Source: Hordeum vulgare subsp. vulgare (Eukaryota > Streptophyta > Magnoliopsida > Poales > Poaceae). Taken from it: DNA of 64,000 bases. Below are positions 34,166 through 46,414 of this stretch, piece by piece. The stretch is taken from contig NC_058523.1 of NCBI RefSeq assembly GCF_904849725.1, positions 202,085,689 to 202,149,688 of the forward strand, in the 5' to 3' direction. The stretch's first letter is position 1, and each line of letters opens with the position of its first letter. The notes beneath the pieces were generated by a model that did not search any database, was not told where the DNA came from, and was given only the letters and a program-made list of their open reading frames with translations. The translations under genes were made by a program, and so were the position numbers.

Positions 34166-35403
34166 ATAACTTTCTTCATTCCTATAATGAACACGAACGA
34201 ATAGAAGAATAAAGTGCTCACTTTTTTCGACTATCTTCGGATACTTCAGTACAGTGAAATACACCCCTAGTGGGTGTAAAACCTTAACTGCGAACCTGTC
34301 TTCGTTTAAGGAAAATCCTGCCTCGAATGAAGACGACCTCTTCACTCGGGGGCTTAGCTGTGGACCAACTTTCTCCAAAGTCAAGATGGTTCCGAATGAA
34401 GTCGTGATCGTCATTCGGATACCTTGATGGACAGGACCATCAGTGAGTTCGTAAGAACTATCATCTCGGTAGCGAACCTGTTTCATCTAAGGTGAACCCT
34501 ACCTCGAGTGATCGTGGAAACCTCCACACTTGGGGGATTAGCCACGAAGCAACTTTCACCTAAGTTAGAGGGGTTCCGAATGGAGACAAGACCTCCATTC
34601 GGGTGCCAAGATGAACGTGATGATCATTTCTTGGTAGCGAACCTGTTTCGCCTAAGGTAAAACCTACCCGAGTGATTGCGAAAACCTCCACACTCGGGGG
34701 CTTAGACGCGAACCAGTTTTCGCCTAAGTTAAAGGGGTTTCGAATGAAGGAAAGATCTTCACTCGGACGCCAAGATGAACAGAACAATCAATCCTTAGCA
34801 GCGGTTCCACTTTCGCATAGGGAAAATCCTGCCTCGAGTGAAGACGACCTCTTCACTCGGGAGCTTAGCTACGGACCAGCTTTCACCTAAGTCAAGATTG
34901 TTCTGAATGAAGTCGTGATCATCATTCGGATACCTTGATAGGCATGACCATCAGTGAGTTCACAAGAACTATCATCTCGGTAGCGAACCTGTTTCGCCTA
35001 AGGTGAACTCTACACCGAGTGATCATGGAAACATCCACACTCGGGTGCTTAGCCGCGAACCAGCCTTCGCCTATGTTAGAGGGCTTTCGAATGGAGACAA
35101 GACCTCCATTCGGGCGCCAAGATGAACATGACGATCATTTCTTGGTAGCGAACCTGTTTCGCCTAAGGTATATCCTACCCCGAGTGATCGTGGAAACCTC
35201 CACACTCGGGGGCTTTGCCGCAAACTAGTTTTCACCTAAGTCAAAAATGGTTCTGAGTGAGAGGCAAGACCTCCATTCGAGTGCTAAGATGAATAGGAGA
35301 ATCATTCCTAGCTGCGGACCTGTTCTCGCCTAGGGTAAACCTGCCCCGAGTGAGGATCGCGTCCACTCTTGGGGGCTTAGCTGCGAACCAATTTTCGCCT
35401 AAG

Positions 35404-37060
35404 TGATGACGAGGTGATGTATATACTTCTCGCACCCTGTTGGTTACCCCAAGTGGAAGGTTGAGATGTAGTCAGCAACAAGTTTTCCCTCACACACAAA
35501 CTGTAAGGTTTATCGAACCAGGAGGACTTCTAGGATCAACAAGTAGGTGTCTTCCACCCTGGCGCTAACAGAAGACGTGGACCTGCACACACAACAAATA
35601 ACTTTTCTCCCAACGAGTAGAGAGAGGTTGTCAATCTCTCTGGCCTTGTAGTTTGCAAATGATCAAAACACAAGCGGGAAAGCAATAGTGATTGCAACGG
35701 GAAAATAAATGAAAACGGTAAATGATGGAGTTGTAAACAATGATGATGATATGGACCGGAGTCACATGATGTTCACTAGTGATGTCTCTTTTCCAAAAGA
35801 CGATAAAAAACTATGCTTGGATAAACAAATCACAATTGGGAAATTGACAGAATTATGAACGCACCGCAATGCTAATTGTGCTACTTGGTAGTTAGAGGTT
35901 CAATACTAATGGGTAGTACGCCAACACAACTAGACCGTTTATTCATCAGCATCTACTTACTAATCATCCACCTTGAGATATCTATCCAGAACATCTCACC
36001 GGTATTAAGTTGCGAGCCCCACCCAAAGTGTAAACTCAAAGCAACGGACAACTGCATTAACGAAGTATGCGTAAGGTAAACAATCCTTGCAACAGTGGTC
36101 ACAAGCACTGTTGTTTTCTCCCTGGTGGCAATAGCACATCCCCTAGTCTCATGTTTCTGTCACTCAAGATAGACATCAGGGGGCATGAACCCACAATCAT
36201 GCATAACGCTCCCTCTTGGAGTTACAATCTACTACTCGGCCAAAGCAATAAATAGCAATGGAGTAAATGCATGAATCACTAAGGAACATAATATAGAAGG
36301 ATAATCAAATATATAACTCATAACAATCTGAACATAATCTCATAATCCATCGGATCCCAAGAAACCGAGCATAGCAATAGCAAGAGAATTACATAGATGC
36401 CTTGATCATTTAGGGCAGCTCACAAGGACTAACCATTGAAGCACAAGATTGGAGAGAAGACATCACATAGCTACTGGTCATGGACTCATGGTCCAAGGAG
36501 GACTACTCACGACATGTCCAACAAGCATCAATGGCGGTGGGGAAGCTCCTGGAGGTCAATCCTCCCTCCGGCAGGGTGCCGGGAAGAGGTCCCGTGACGC
36601 TCCCGATCTCGGAAGCGCCCCGGCGGCGGAATGATGGAGAAATTCACGATTCTGGAAGTTGTGGAAGGGTTTCCTCTCGCAGGACTAAATATAGGCCAAA
36701 GGAGGGCACGAGAGGAGGTGAGGCCCACCCAGGCGGCCTCCTGGCGCGGCCTAGGGTCTGGCCGCGCCAGCAGGTCGCCTGGACGGCCCCTGGCCCCACC
36801 GGCCCATCTTCGGTGATTTGGAAGCTTCTGTTTCGCTGATTTTTTATATATTTTTCCTGGAATTTTTCGGTCTTTGGAAAATTGGATAAAAGCCCCTGCA
36901 AAATAGACACCAGCAGACAAAAACTGGCATTGGGTGCACTGAGTTAATAGGTTAGTCCAAATATGTGTAAAATGATATAAAAGTGTAGCAAAACATATAA
37001 CAATGTCACCCAAAAGATCATGGAACAAGCAGAAATTATAGATACGTTTGGGACGTATCA
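35404..37060 (-). repeat. 3' LTR of element V
   Basis: It starts TGATGACGAG and ends GGGACGTATCA. The tip hairpin is GATACGT-TTGGG-ACGTATC (37041-37059). It is 1657 bp, against 1627 bp for the partner. Confidence 0.93.
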
Positions 37061-39882
37061 ACACCCCAAGCTTAATTTCTGCTCGTCCTCGAGTAGATAA
37101 ATGATAACACAATAATTTCTGTGGTGACATGCTAACACACATATAAGAACTTCAAAGTAAAGCAAGTGAGATATGCAATTCAAGTCAAGATAATAACAAG
37201 CAAGAGTGTATATCTAGTATTGAGGTTAGCAAAGTAAGAACATAAAGGTGTAAGAGCTCTCACTGTCCGTGACTCGAATGTCTCCAAATAGTGTTTGCGT
37301 GCAAGAAGTGGGAGATGGGTTGAGATCATAAAATCCTTTTTTAATTGAGAACTCAATCTACTAAAATTTCACACTTGGTCTCCTTCGGAATCTTATTTTG
37401 ACTCATCCCCAGACCACTAGTGAGGCACAAGTCAAAATGATCCTCTCCCTTTCGACTTTGAGCACTCATGCAATGGATGAGCGTAAGCAAGATATGTTGG
37501 CACATAGGATGGCAAATAGAATAATGATGGGGAAGGAAGACAAAAATGTGTGAAAGGCTCACATCAGTGAGGACAATCATAGGCGAGAGAAAGCCAAATG
37601 ATAGATATAATGTAAGGAGTAGGAATTGCCATGTAACGGATGCACTTATGAGCTAAGGTAAGCTCTCCAATGGAACTAGTGGGGGTGCATCAAACTTGTT
37701 TTCTCATGAAGACCTAGAGCTCATTTGAGGTGGCTCATCATTGGAATATGCAAACCAAGTTCTATAGTGTAAGGGTCCCCACATAGTTATGCATGAATGA
37801 TAATCTCTATCTAGTACCAATATAGCAATGGAGTACGAGTGTGGATCTTTAAAAAGGAATAGTAGTGTTGCCCCCTTCTCTCTTTTTATTTTTATTTTTT
37901 TTCCTTTTTCCACTTTTTATTTTATTTTGTGTGTGGCCTATTTGGCTCTTTCTTTTTATCTCTCATTTGTCCTCTTTGGGATCTTTTGTTTTCCTCTTTG
38001 GGATCTTTTCCTCACTTAAGGGCAACACTCTATGTTTTACATGCATAAAAATATGATCATCACACTTTATAAGAAGTACTCAACATAAAGACAAGTGAAA
38101 ACTATCATGATGTATGCAAATGTATACCTCTTCCAGTGTAGCACGATATGCAATGATACTAGCGCGTCATGTAGCAATACTTGGGGCAAGGCCCAACTAT
38201 CATGCGACTCTATGATCAAGCAAAAGCATGTATGACATGAAGATCAAGTCATGAGATGGTGGCTATGGAAATGCCTTAATAGGTAGGTATGGTGGCTGTT
38301 TTGAGGAAAGATATAATGAGGCTTATGTATGACATAGCGTATCATGTCATGGGTTTGGATGCACCGACGGAGTTTGCACCAACTCTCAATGTGAGAAAGG
38401 GCAGTTCACGATACCGAAGAGGCTAGCAAAATATGGATGGTGGAAGTGCCAACAATCGAATACTCGCATTAGTCCTAAGAACTCATACACTTATTATTGA
38501 TAACTCATTATCTTGTTAGGAAATTCACAAAGAGACAAGTACCCCGAGGAGGAGTGTTTGGGGGTTTGGTTATCCTTGCGCATCCTCGACTCATGGTAAC
38601 GTGAGGGTACTCTATATATTTCAACCCCTCCAGAGGTTAGCGATCAATTTAGTAGCTAGAGTTCTCAACTAATTTTTAGTTTTAAAAAACACACGGATTT
38701 CCCAAAATACGACACCTATCACTAATAGGCTCAAGCTCTTGGCACCAATAGTCCAAACATTACTCAAATCAATACCTCAAAACTATTGCAAGTTACCACT
38801 ATACTTAAATAACAATCTCAAATACCTACTCATGCAAGACACACAACTCAGTTGAACGAGCCAACTCTCTAAACAAGATAAGCATGATAACTCAAGAAAG
38901 TTCCAAAAGAAACCTAAATAAAAGATCTTAAAAAAGATAAGCATGAAAACTAAGAGCTAAGCATGACAGTAGCTACGAAAAGATGAAGAACACACAAAAA
39001 GGATAAGCATCAAAACCTATGTTGTGTTCTAGAGTGGAATGGAGCGTGATTCTCTCCCAAACAAGGTAGGCTAGGTTCCAACTTTTTATGAACAGCAAGA
39101 AAAACTAAAACAAACTAAAAAGTAAAGAACGGGACGCTCCAAGCATAGCACATAACATATGAAGTGATAAAAATATAGCATGGAGATGGACGAACTGATG
39201 ATTGTTGATAGAGAAGGGCATGCACGGGGGCATCCCCAAACTTAGACGCTTGAGTCTCCTTTAATATTTCTTGGGGAACATGGGGGCATCCCCAAGCTTG
39301 AGCACTTGACACTCCTGTATCTTCTTTCATCATCTCCCATCGCATACTTGAAAACTCCCTTCATACGAAACTCATCATAAGCTGATTAGAGTGGTTAGTA
39401 GCCTTAATAAAATAATTCATTACCTGTTGGAAATAAATATTTTCGTGAAAAGCTACTGCTTCTCATGATTGACAAAAGGTTTTTGCAAATAAAAGTAAGC
39501 TTAGGATTTGCAAAATAATGAAAACGCAAAACACGAGAGAATCTGTGAAAAACAGAACAACAGGTAGTAAATAATTTATTCGGGGCACTTCTGCAAGTCA
39601 AATCAAAAAACCCAGAACAGGTGCCAGAAAGGAAATTATATAGAGCATGATGTCAAAAATATTCATATAAAAAAGATGATCGGGTGATTTTTGGCGAATT
39701 TGCCCGTGAAGCAGACATAATCTGTTTCTGGACAGCATGTCACAAATTTTGAACTTTCTTGCAATCGGAGGCTAAAACTTGGCACAAATCTTAGAAATAA
39801 AGATACAATGATGTTCCTACAGTAGTAAAAAGCATCAAGACCACCAAAACAGAAAGTAAAAACAAATTGGGTTGCCTCCCAA
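37061..39882 (-). other. Polypurine tract and non-coding 3' domain of element V
   Basis: ACACCCCAAGCTTAA lies beside the LTR and CTCGTCCTCGAG is at 37082-37093. A T-rich tract with CTCTTTGGGATC repeats spans about 37880-38010. Degenerate hairpin motifs GGGCATGCACGGGGGCATCC (39216 onward) and GGGGGCATCCCCAAGCTTGA (about 39283) correspond to those in I-III. The junction hairpin TTGGG-TTGCCT-CCCAA is at 39867-39882. No protein-like ORF is seen. Confidence 0.6.
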
Positions 39883-39932
39883 CAAGCGGTTTATTTTATG
39901 CCTTTGAGCTAGGCATAATGCAAGAAGGAGGA

Positions 39933-40406
39933 TCAAGATTCTCGGAGGTCATCGGAATTATAAAAACCTTCAAACAGATCCTCAACAAGTTCATCCTTAT
40001 TCTTCCTAGGGAACGGATACGTACCTTTCGCTTTCCCACCTAAGCGTACGTGTCCTTTACCTATATCAATGAAGCCTCTCATGGCTCGGAGGAAGTCCCT
40101 TCCAAGCACTATGTTTCCTTGTCTTGGATTCATGATGAAGAAATCAACCATTGCATTCCTTTTTAGAGAATGTAACTTGGACATCTTTTACCTTTCTCTG
40201 GATGTAAGTAATATTCCCATTAGCATGTTCATGATAGATGAAAAATTGTCAATGTCTAACCAGAGAGAATCATAAACAACTTTTGGCATCATAGAAACCA
40301 TGGATCCAATATCACAATAAGCAATGAAGTCTTGGTTAGAGATGCTAATTCTAAAAAAAGGCTCCCAGTCATCATCTATTTTCAAAATTATTTCCTTATC
40401 AACCAT
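39933..40406 (-). pseudogene. Aspartic protease region of element V, broken
   Basis: Two minus-strand frames contain the halves of a Gypsy/Athila-type protease. The first (40188-40406) has AYCDIGSMVSMMPKVVYDSL. Its active-site triplet reads DIG where D-L-G or D-S/T-G is usual in relatives, so activity is uncertain. The second (39933-40184) has VDFFIMNPRQGNIVLGRDFL and ends in FPRKNKDELVEDLFEG. A stop or frame change near 40186 separates them. This is the only enzymatic domain among the four non-autonomous elements. Confidence 0.7.
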
Positions 40407-40527
40407 GGGTTTCTCTCTTTCTCTTAAGTCCAGAGCATCTATTCTTCTTTCAATGATAACAAGTTTATCTATAATAGTGTCAAACCCATGATCATAAACA
40501 AAGTAATTGGGTAGACCATGTATAATA

Positions 40528-40761
40528 TCAAGAGCTCATGATAAAAATTTCCTTCAGCTTTAATATCAAGAGAGTGTTGAAACCACCTAAAGAGACCATG
40601 ATAAAAATTTCTAAGCACAATTTTATAGGGATCCAAGGCATAATTATTTTAAGTGCTTCACAAATTCTATTCCAAGCTTTCTTCACATCTTCTCCAACCC
40701 TTTGATGGAAATCTAGGACCTCGGATTCCCTCAGAGCACCAAATCCTAACATGCTTGACAA
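40528..40761 (-). pseudogene. gag: Gag fragment of element V
   Basis: The frame starts MSSMLGFGALRESEVLDFHQ and continues EDVKKAWNRICEALK, which matches the start of the Athila-type Gag domain also seen in element II (NFRQNEEETLKGAWYRICNA). The rest of the frame is diverged and rich in Ile and Leu, and the remainder of gag before protease is missing or out of frame. It is a short remnant with no expected function. Confidence 0.6.
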
Positions 40762-40894
40762 CTAAAAGCAAAGTAACTAATTATTTTGTGGTTTTTGGTA
40801 TAAGACTCTAAAGCAAAAACTAAAAAGCAAACTAACAAGACTAAAAAGCAAAGGTAAAAGATAGCGTGCAACTCCCGTATCTTGAAGACTCGAG

Positions 40895-40912
40895 TCCCCG
40901 GCAACAGCGCCA
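40895..40912 (-). promoter_or_regulatory. Primer-binding site, tRNA-Asp type with one mismatch (element V)
   Basis: TCCCCGGCAACAGCGCCA differs from the tRNA-Asp 3' end by G to A at one position. It lies 12 bp from the 5' LTR. Confidence 0.82.
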
Positions 40913-40924
40913 GAAAACTTTGCT

Positions 40925-42551
40925 TGATGACGAGATGATGTATATACTTCTCGCACCCCATTGGTTACCCCAAGTGGAAGGTTGAGATGCAGTCAGTAGC
41001 AAGTTTTCCCTCACACAGAGACTGTAAGGTTTATCGAACCAGGAGGACTCCCAGGACCAACAAGTAGGTGTCTTCCACCCTGGCGCTAGCAGAAGACGTG
41101 GACTTGCACACACAACAAATAACTTTTCTCCCAACGAGTACAGAGAGGTTGTCAATCTCTCCGGCCTTGTCGTTTGCAAAGGATCAAAACACAAGCGGGA
41201 AAGTAATAGTGATTGCAACGGTAAAGTAAATGAAAATGGTAAATGATGGAGGTGTAAACAATGATGATGATATGGACCAGAGTCACATGATCTTCACTAG
41301 TGATGTCTCTCTCCCAAAATACGATAAAACAACTATGCTTGGGGTAAACAAATCACAGTTGGGCAATTGACAGAATTACGAACACACCGCAATGCTAATT
41401 ATGCTACTTGATAGTTAGAGGTTCAATAGTAATGGGCAGTACACCAAGACAAGTAGACCTTTTATTCATCAGCATCTACTTACTAATAATCCACCTTGAG
41501 ATATCTAACCAGAACATCTCGCCGGTATTAAGTTGCGAGCCCCACCCAAAGTGTAAACTCAAAGCAACGGACAACTGAATTAATGAACTATGCGTAAGGT
41601 AAACAATCCTTGCAACCGTGGTCACAAGCACCGTTGTTTTCTCCCTGGTGGCAACAACACATCCCCTAGTCTTATGTTTCTGTCACTCAAGCTAGACATC
41701 AAGGGGCATGAACCCACAATCATGCATAACCCTCCCTCTCGGAGTTACAATCTACTACTCGGCCAAAACAATAAATAGCAACGGAGAACATGCATGAATA
41801 ACTAAGGAACATAATATAGAAGGATAATCAAATATATAACTCATGACAATCTGAATATAATATCATAATCCATTGGATCCCAACAAACCTAGCATAGCAA
41901 TAGCAAGAGAATTACTTAGATGCCTTGATCATGTAGGGCAACTCACAAGGACTAACCATTGAAGCAGAAGATTGGAGAGAATCCATCACATAGGTACTGG
42001 TCATGGACTCATGGTCCATGGAGGAGTACTCACGGCACGTCCGTGAAGCATCCATGGCGGTGGAGAAGTTCCTAGAGGTCAATCCTCCCTCCGGCATGGT
42101 ACCGGGAAGAGGTCTCCCGACGCTCCAGATCTCGGAAGCGCTGCGGCGGCAGAACGATGGAGAAATTCGCGATTCTGAAAGTTGTGGAAGGGTTTTCTCT
42201 CGGAGGACTAAATATAGTCCATAGGAGGGCAGGGCACCGGAGGGTGTGGGGCCCACCCAAACGACCTCCTGGTGCGACCTAGGTCCTGGCCGCGCCAGTA
42301 GGTCGCCTGGACGGCCCCTGGCCCCCCTTGGCCCATCTTCGGTGATCTGGAAGCTTATGTTTCACTGATTTTTTAAATATTTTTCCTGGAATTTTTGGGG
42401 CTTCAGAAAATTGGCAAAAAGCCCCTGCAAAATAGACATCAGCAGTAAGAAACTGGCACTGGGTGCACTGAGTTAATAGGTTAGTCCAAATATGTGTCAC
42501 CCAAAAGATCATGGAACAAGAAGAAATTATAGATACGTTTGCGACGTATCA
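40925..42551 (-). repeat. 5' LTR of element V
   Basis: It starts TGATGACGAG and ends GCGACGTATCA, with tip hairpin GATACGT-TTGCG-ACGTATC (42532-42550). CTAAG follows, and the tandem array of element IV resumes. Confidence 0.93.
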
Positions 42552-44686
42552 CTAAGTCAAAGCGTCTTAGAATGACGACACAATCGCCATTCGAACGTCA
42601 TGATGGACATGACCATCAACGAGTTCGAAAGAACTATCATCTCGGTAGAGAACCTATTTCGCCTATTGTGAACCCTACCTCGAGTGATTGTGGAAACCTC
42701 CACACTCGGGGGCTTAGCCGCAAACCAGCTTTCGCCTAAGTTAGAGGGGTTTCGAACGGAGACAAGACCTCCATTCGGGCGCCAAGATGAACATGACAAT
42801 CATTTCTTGGTAGCGAACATGTTCGCCTAAGGCAAACCATACCCCGAGCGATTGTGGAAGCCTCCACACTCGGGGGCTTAGCCGCGAACCAGTTTTCGCC
42901 TAAATTAAAGGGGTTCCGAATGAAGGCAAGATCTTCACTCGGACGACAAGATGAACTGAACAATCATTCCTTAGAAGGGATTCCGCTTTCGCCTAGGGAA
43001 AATCCTGCCTCGAGTGAAGACGACCTCTTCACTCGGGGTCTTAGGTGCGGACTAGCTTTTGCCTAAGTCAAGATGGTTCCGAATGAAGTCGTGATCGTCA
43101 TTCGGATTCCTTGATGGACAAGACCATCAGCGAGTTCGCAAGAACTATCATCTTAGTAGCGAACCTGTTTCGCCTAAGGTGAACACTACCCTGAGTGATC
43201 GAGGAAACCTCCACACTCAGGGGCTTAGCTGCGAACCAGCTCACGCCTAAGTTAGACGGGTTCTGATTGGAGACAAGACCTCCATTCGGGCGCCAAGATG
43301 AACATGACGATCATTTCTTGGTAGCGAACCTGTTTCGCCTAAGGTAAATCCTACCCCGAGTGATCGTGGAAACCTCCATACTCGGGGGTTTAGCCGCGAA
43401 CCAGTTTTCTCCTAAGTCAAAAAGGGTTCCGAGTAAGAGGCAAGACCTCCATTCGAGTACTAAGATGAATAGGACAATCATTCCTAGCCGCATACCTCTT
43501 CTCGCCTAGGGTAAAACCTGCCCCAAGTGAGGATTGCGTCCACGCTCGGGGGCTTAGCTGCGAACCAGTTTTTTCCTAAGTCAAAGCGTCTCGAATGATG
43601 GCACGATCGCTATTCGGACGTCAGGATGGACAGGACCATCAACGAGTTCGAAAGAACTATCATCTCGGTAGTGAACCTATTTCGCCTAATGTGAACCATA
43701 CCCCAAGTGAGCGTGCAAATCTCCACACTCGGGGACATAGCCGCGAACCAGTCTTCGCCTAAGTTAAAGGGGTTTCGAATGAAGGCAAGACCTCCATTCA
43801 GGCACCAAGATGAACAACATGATCATCCTTAAGCAACGAAATCCTTTTTCGTCTAAGGAATGACGTCTCCTGAGTGAGGACGAGCCTCATGCTCGGGGAG
43901 TCGGTCACGAACCAGTCTTCGTCCGTGTAAAAGCAAATCCATTCAAGGGTAAAAAAATCCAAATGCAGTTCAGAGCGAACAAAGTCGCACTTTAGTTCAA
44001 ACAAAAGGTGTGTGTGATAAAGCCCAAGGCTCATTCAGAGTTTAAAGGGTTACATAAAATCATTCGGCATACCGAGGTGAATTGAAGCTTAAGAGTTTTT
44101 CCAAGGATCACTCAGATGACGGAGACCCCACTGCCTCCACGAAGGTATCGAGGTCGATGCTGTCGGCGATCCGGGTGGCCGCCTCCATGAACATCTCCAT
44201 GAAGTCGTCAAACTTGAGGCTCTTCCTATTGACCACTTAGAGGTTCTTCAGCTTCTCTTCGTCCACCCCCTGCAATGGATTCAGACAAGTGAGAGGGCGA
44301 TGTCCGCTCTAGCACGGGCCGCCGACTTCTTCCAAGACTGAAGGTGCGCGGGAATAGCTTTCGCTCGACCAGCAATCATGTGAGCATCCTTCATGGGTTC
44401 TTCTTCAGGACTGGTCCCCTCGTCAACCTCCGCCATGGCCGAATGGAGCCATCCAAAGCAGTTCAGCATGTACTCAATGCGAGCTTCCAGTCAGAGGAGA
44501 GTGATGGCAACACTGTCCTTAATAAGCCCAGCCTTGGGGTTTAGTTCCTTCTCAATCAAAGTCGTCTCCTGCTCGAGATCAACACACAAAGATGGATTCA
44601 ATTGAAGACAAAGCATGAGGATCACCACTCGAAAATGGCAAGGCAGCAATAGAAATCATTCGGGATTCAGCCATACCTTTGAGCTT

Positions 44687-45020
44687 GCCGACAAGGTCTA
44701 AGTCGAAGTCCTCAATGAACTTCTCTAGCTCAGCTCTTTTGGCACTGACCTCCAAGAACTTGGTCTCCCACTCGACGTAGCTCTCCTTCAGGTCAACAAC
44801 CTGTCCTGCAGTCTTTTCAGGAGTCGCCTTCAACAGTCGGTTCTCCTCCTCGAGCTTCTCAACGGCCTTCAGCTTGGCCATGGCCACCTTGGTCTTTTGA
44901 CTGGCTTCCTTCTGAGCTGACACCAGTTCTACATCCCTCTTCTCGAGGGCCTCCTTCATGGTGACTAGAGAAATAGAATTCTTCAGCCTCTCAGCAAGGC
45001 GATCTGGCAAGATAGCCTCA
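44687..45020 (-). pseudogene. Coiled-coil exon of the element IV antisense gene
   Basis: This exon reads DRLAERLKNSISLVTMKEAL, EKRDVELVSAQKEASQKTK, AMAKLKAVEKLEEENRLLKA and ETKFLEVSAKRAELEKFIED. It is a long charged heptad-like pattern with no stop over about 110 residues. An acceptor-like pyrimidine tract with AG lies just upstream (about 45021) and a GTATGG donor at 44686. It is the best preserved part of the antisense gene. Confidence 0.65.
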
Positions 45021-46414
45021 GTCGGACAAGAAAGAAAATCAACTCAAGATTCACTCGGACATTAGAGCTTACCTTCAACATCTTACTTCTCCTGATCGAG
45101 GCGAGTGCATTTGGATTTTTCAACTTCAAGGTTGAGGCGCAAATCCAACAACTCTTGATCAGCAGCTTCGGTACGGTCCATGGGCCCACAAGCGGTCCGC
45201 CGATAGCAGGGTCAAGTGAGCAAAAATACAACATCAACTCTAAGACTACCGCCGACTGCCACAGTTGACGGCAATATCGGGGACTACACCCAGTGGGTGC
45301 GCTCAACGCGCCCCCACTGGAAGGATAAGAAGAGACAAGGCTCCGCTCCTTGTTGACTACTACTAAACGACAATAGAAACTGAGACTACCGCCGACTGCT
45401 ACAGTCGACGGTAGCCTCGGGTACTACACCTAGTGGGTGCGCTCAGCGCGCCCCCACTGTAAAGCAACATCCACACCCAGTGGGTGTGTATCCACTCGTG
45501 GCACGCACCCACACTCAAACTTACCCGAGCATTTTTAGGCACGGCCTCGTTGACGTCGTATGCCTCCTCTAATCGTTCGACCATCAGGTCCATCTGTGCC
45601 AAGGCTTCCTTGCGCGCCTCCCCCTTATCCTCTAGGATGTGGTGGAGCTGGAAGATGCGGCAATCCGATGGAGGAGGCAACAAACCCGTTCCGAGTGATG
45701 TCCCGACCGAGGCAGTCTCCTAGGCCTCAGAAGTCTTGGTTCTGGGAATCACTCGGCTAGGAGCGGCGGCCTGCTTGGGCGCCTGTGCAACTGCAGAAGG
45801 AGCCTCGGGGTCAAGTTCAATCACATCTCGTGGTGCTGCACATGTTCACAAGAAGTAAACGACCAAGCGCTGAATACCGAGTGAGCCTACAGAAAAATCA
45901 TGTCTTACCTTTGGAAGAAGCAGCATCTGCGTCGGTCTTCCCCTTGTCAGCGGTTTGGGCTTCCATGACGAAACATAGCCAACAGCAGTCGAAGTATCGG
46001 CCCTACAATATACACAACAAGAACACAACAATCATTCGGTGAAACATAGCCAACAAAGAGAAAGTCATTCCATGATGAAACTTACGCCGAAGCGATGCGC
46101 ACATCGACCTTGATGCCTGATAGGACAACCTTCCGGGGTTTGGAGCTTGCGACCTTGGGCTGTTTGGCAGTCTTCTCTGGCAGCGTCGTGGCCTCACATC
46201 AGCCCCGTTTGGAACTGCGAGTCGGCATCGCCGATAAACTCGGCTTTGTCACCCTCGGGGTCCTCAAGGTGCCAACACGGGTCCCCGGATCCTGGTGTGC
46301 CTTGATGCGGGCATCGGGCGGGATCTCATCATACGGAGAAGAATCCACCTCATCCCCGTGATCATCGTCATCACTCTCCTCCACCCCTTCGTCGTCGTCT
46401 TCATCGTTGCTATC

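Larger units (their letters stand above)
35404..42551 (-). mobile_element. Non-autonomous Athila-type LTR retrotransposon, element V
   Basis: It has LTRs at 35404-37060 and 40925-42551 and a perfect CTAAG target duplication (35399-35403 and 42552-42556). In minus-strand sense it has a tRNA-Asp-like primer site with one mismatch, degraded gag and protease, the junction hairpin, a non-coding domain and a polypurine tract. RT and integrase are absent. The LTR sequence differs from I-III, but the architecture and U3 tip are shared. Confidence 0.94.
34290..43990. repeat. 3' tandem array of element IV: 15 units of about 165-182 bp in a three-unit higher-order pattern, split by element V
   Basis: Unit starts marked by GCGAACCTGTTTCGCCTAAG or variants are at 34290, 34472, 34637, 34801, 34983, 35148 and 35314. 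After element V they are at about 42648, 42813, 42978, 43159, 43324, 43500, 43671 and 43835. Spacing before V is 182, 165, 164, 182, 165, 166, so units recur as triplets of about 511 bp. Most units contain two inverted repeats: CCCCGAGTG with CACTCGGGG, and CGAATGGAG with CTCCATTCG or variants. The interrupted unit (35314-35403 plus 42557-42647) adds to about 181 bp. There is no convincing ORF. It lies between integrase and the antisense gene. Confidence 0.88.

Noticed and set aside
34290..35403. Regular repeats as a CRISPR-like array
   Set aside because: The units are 165-182 bp, contiguous and diverged, without unique spacers, in a plant retroelement.
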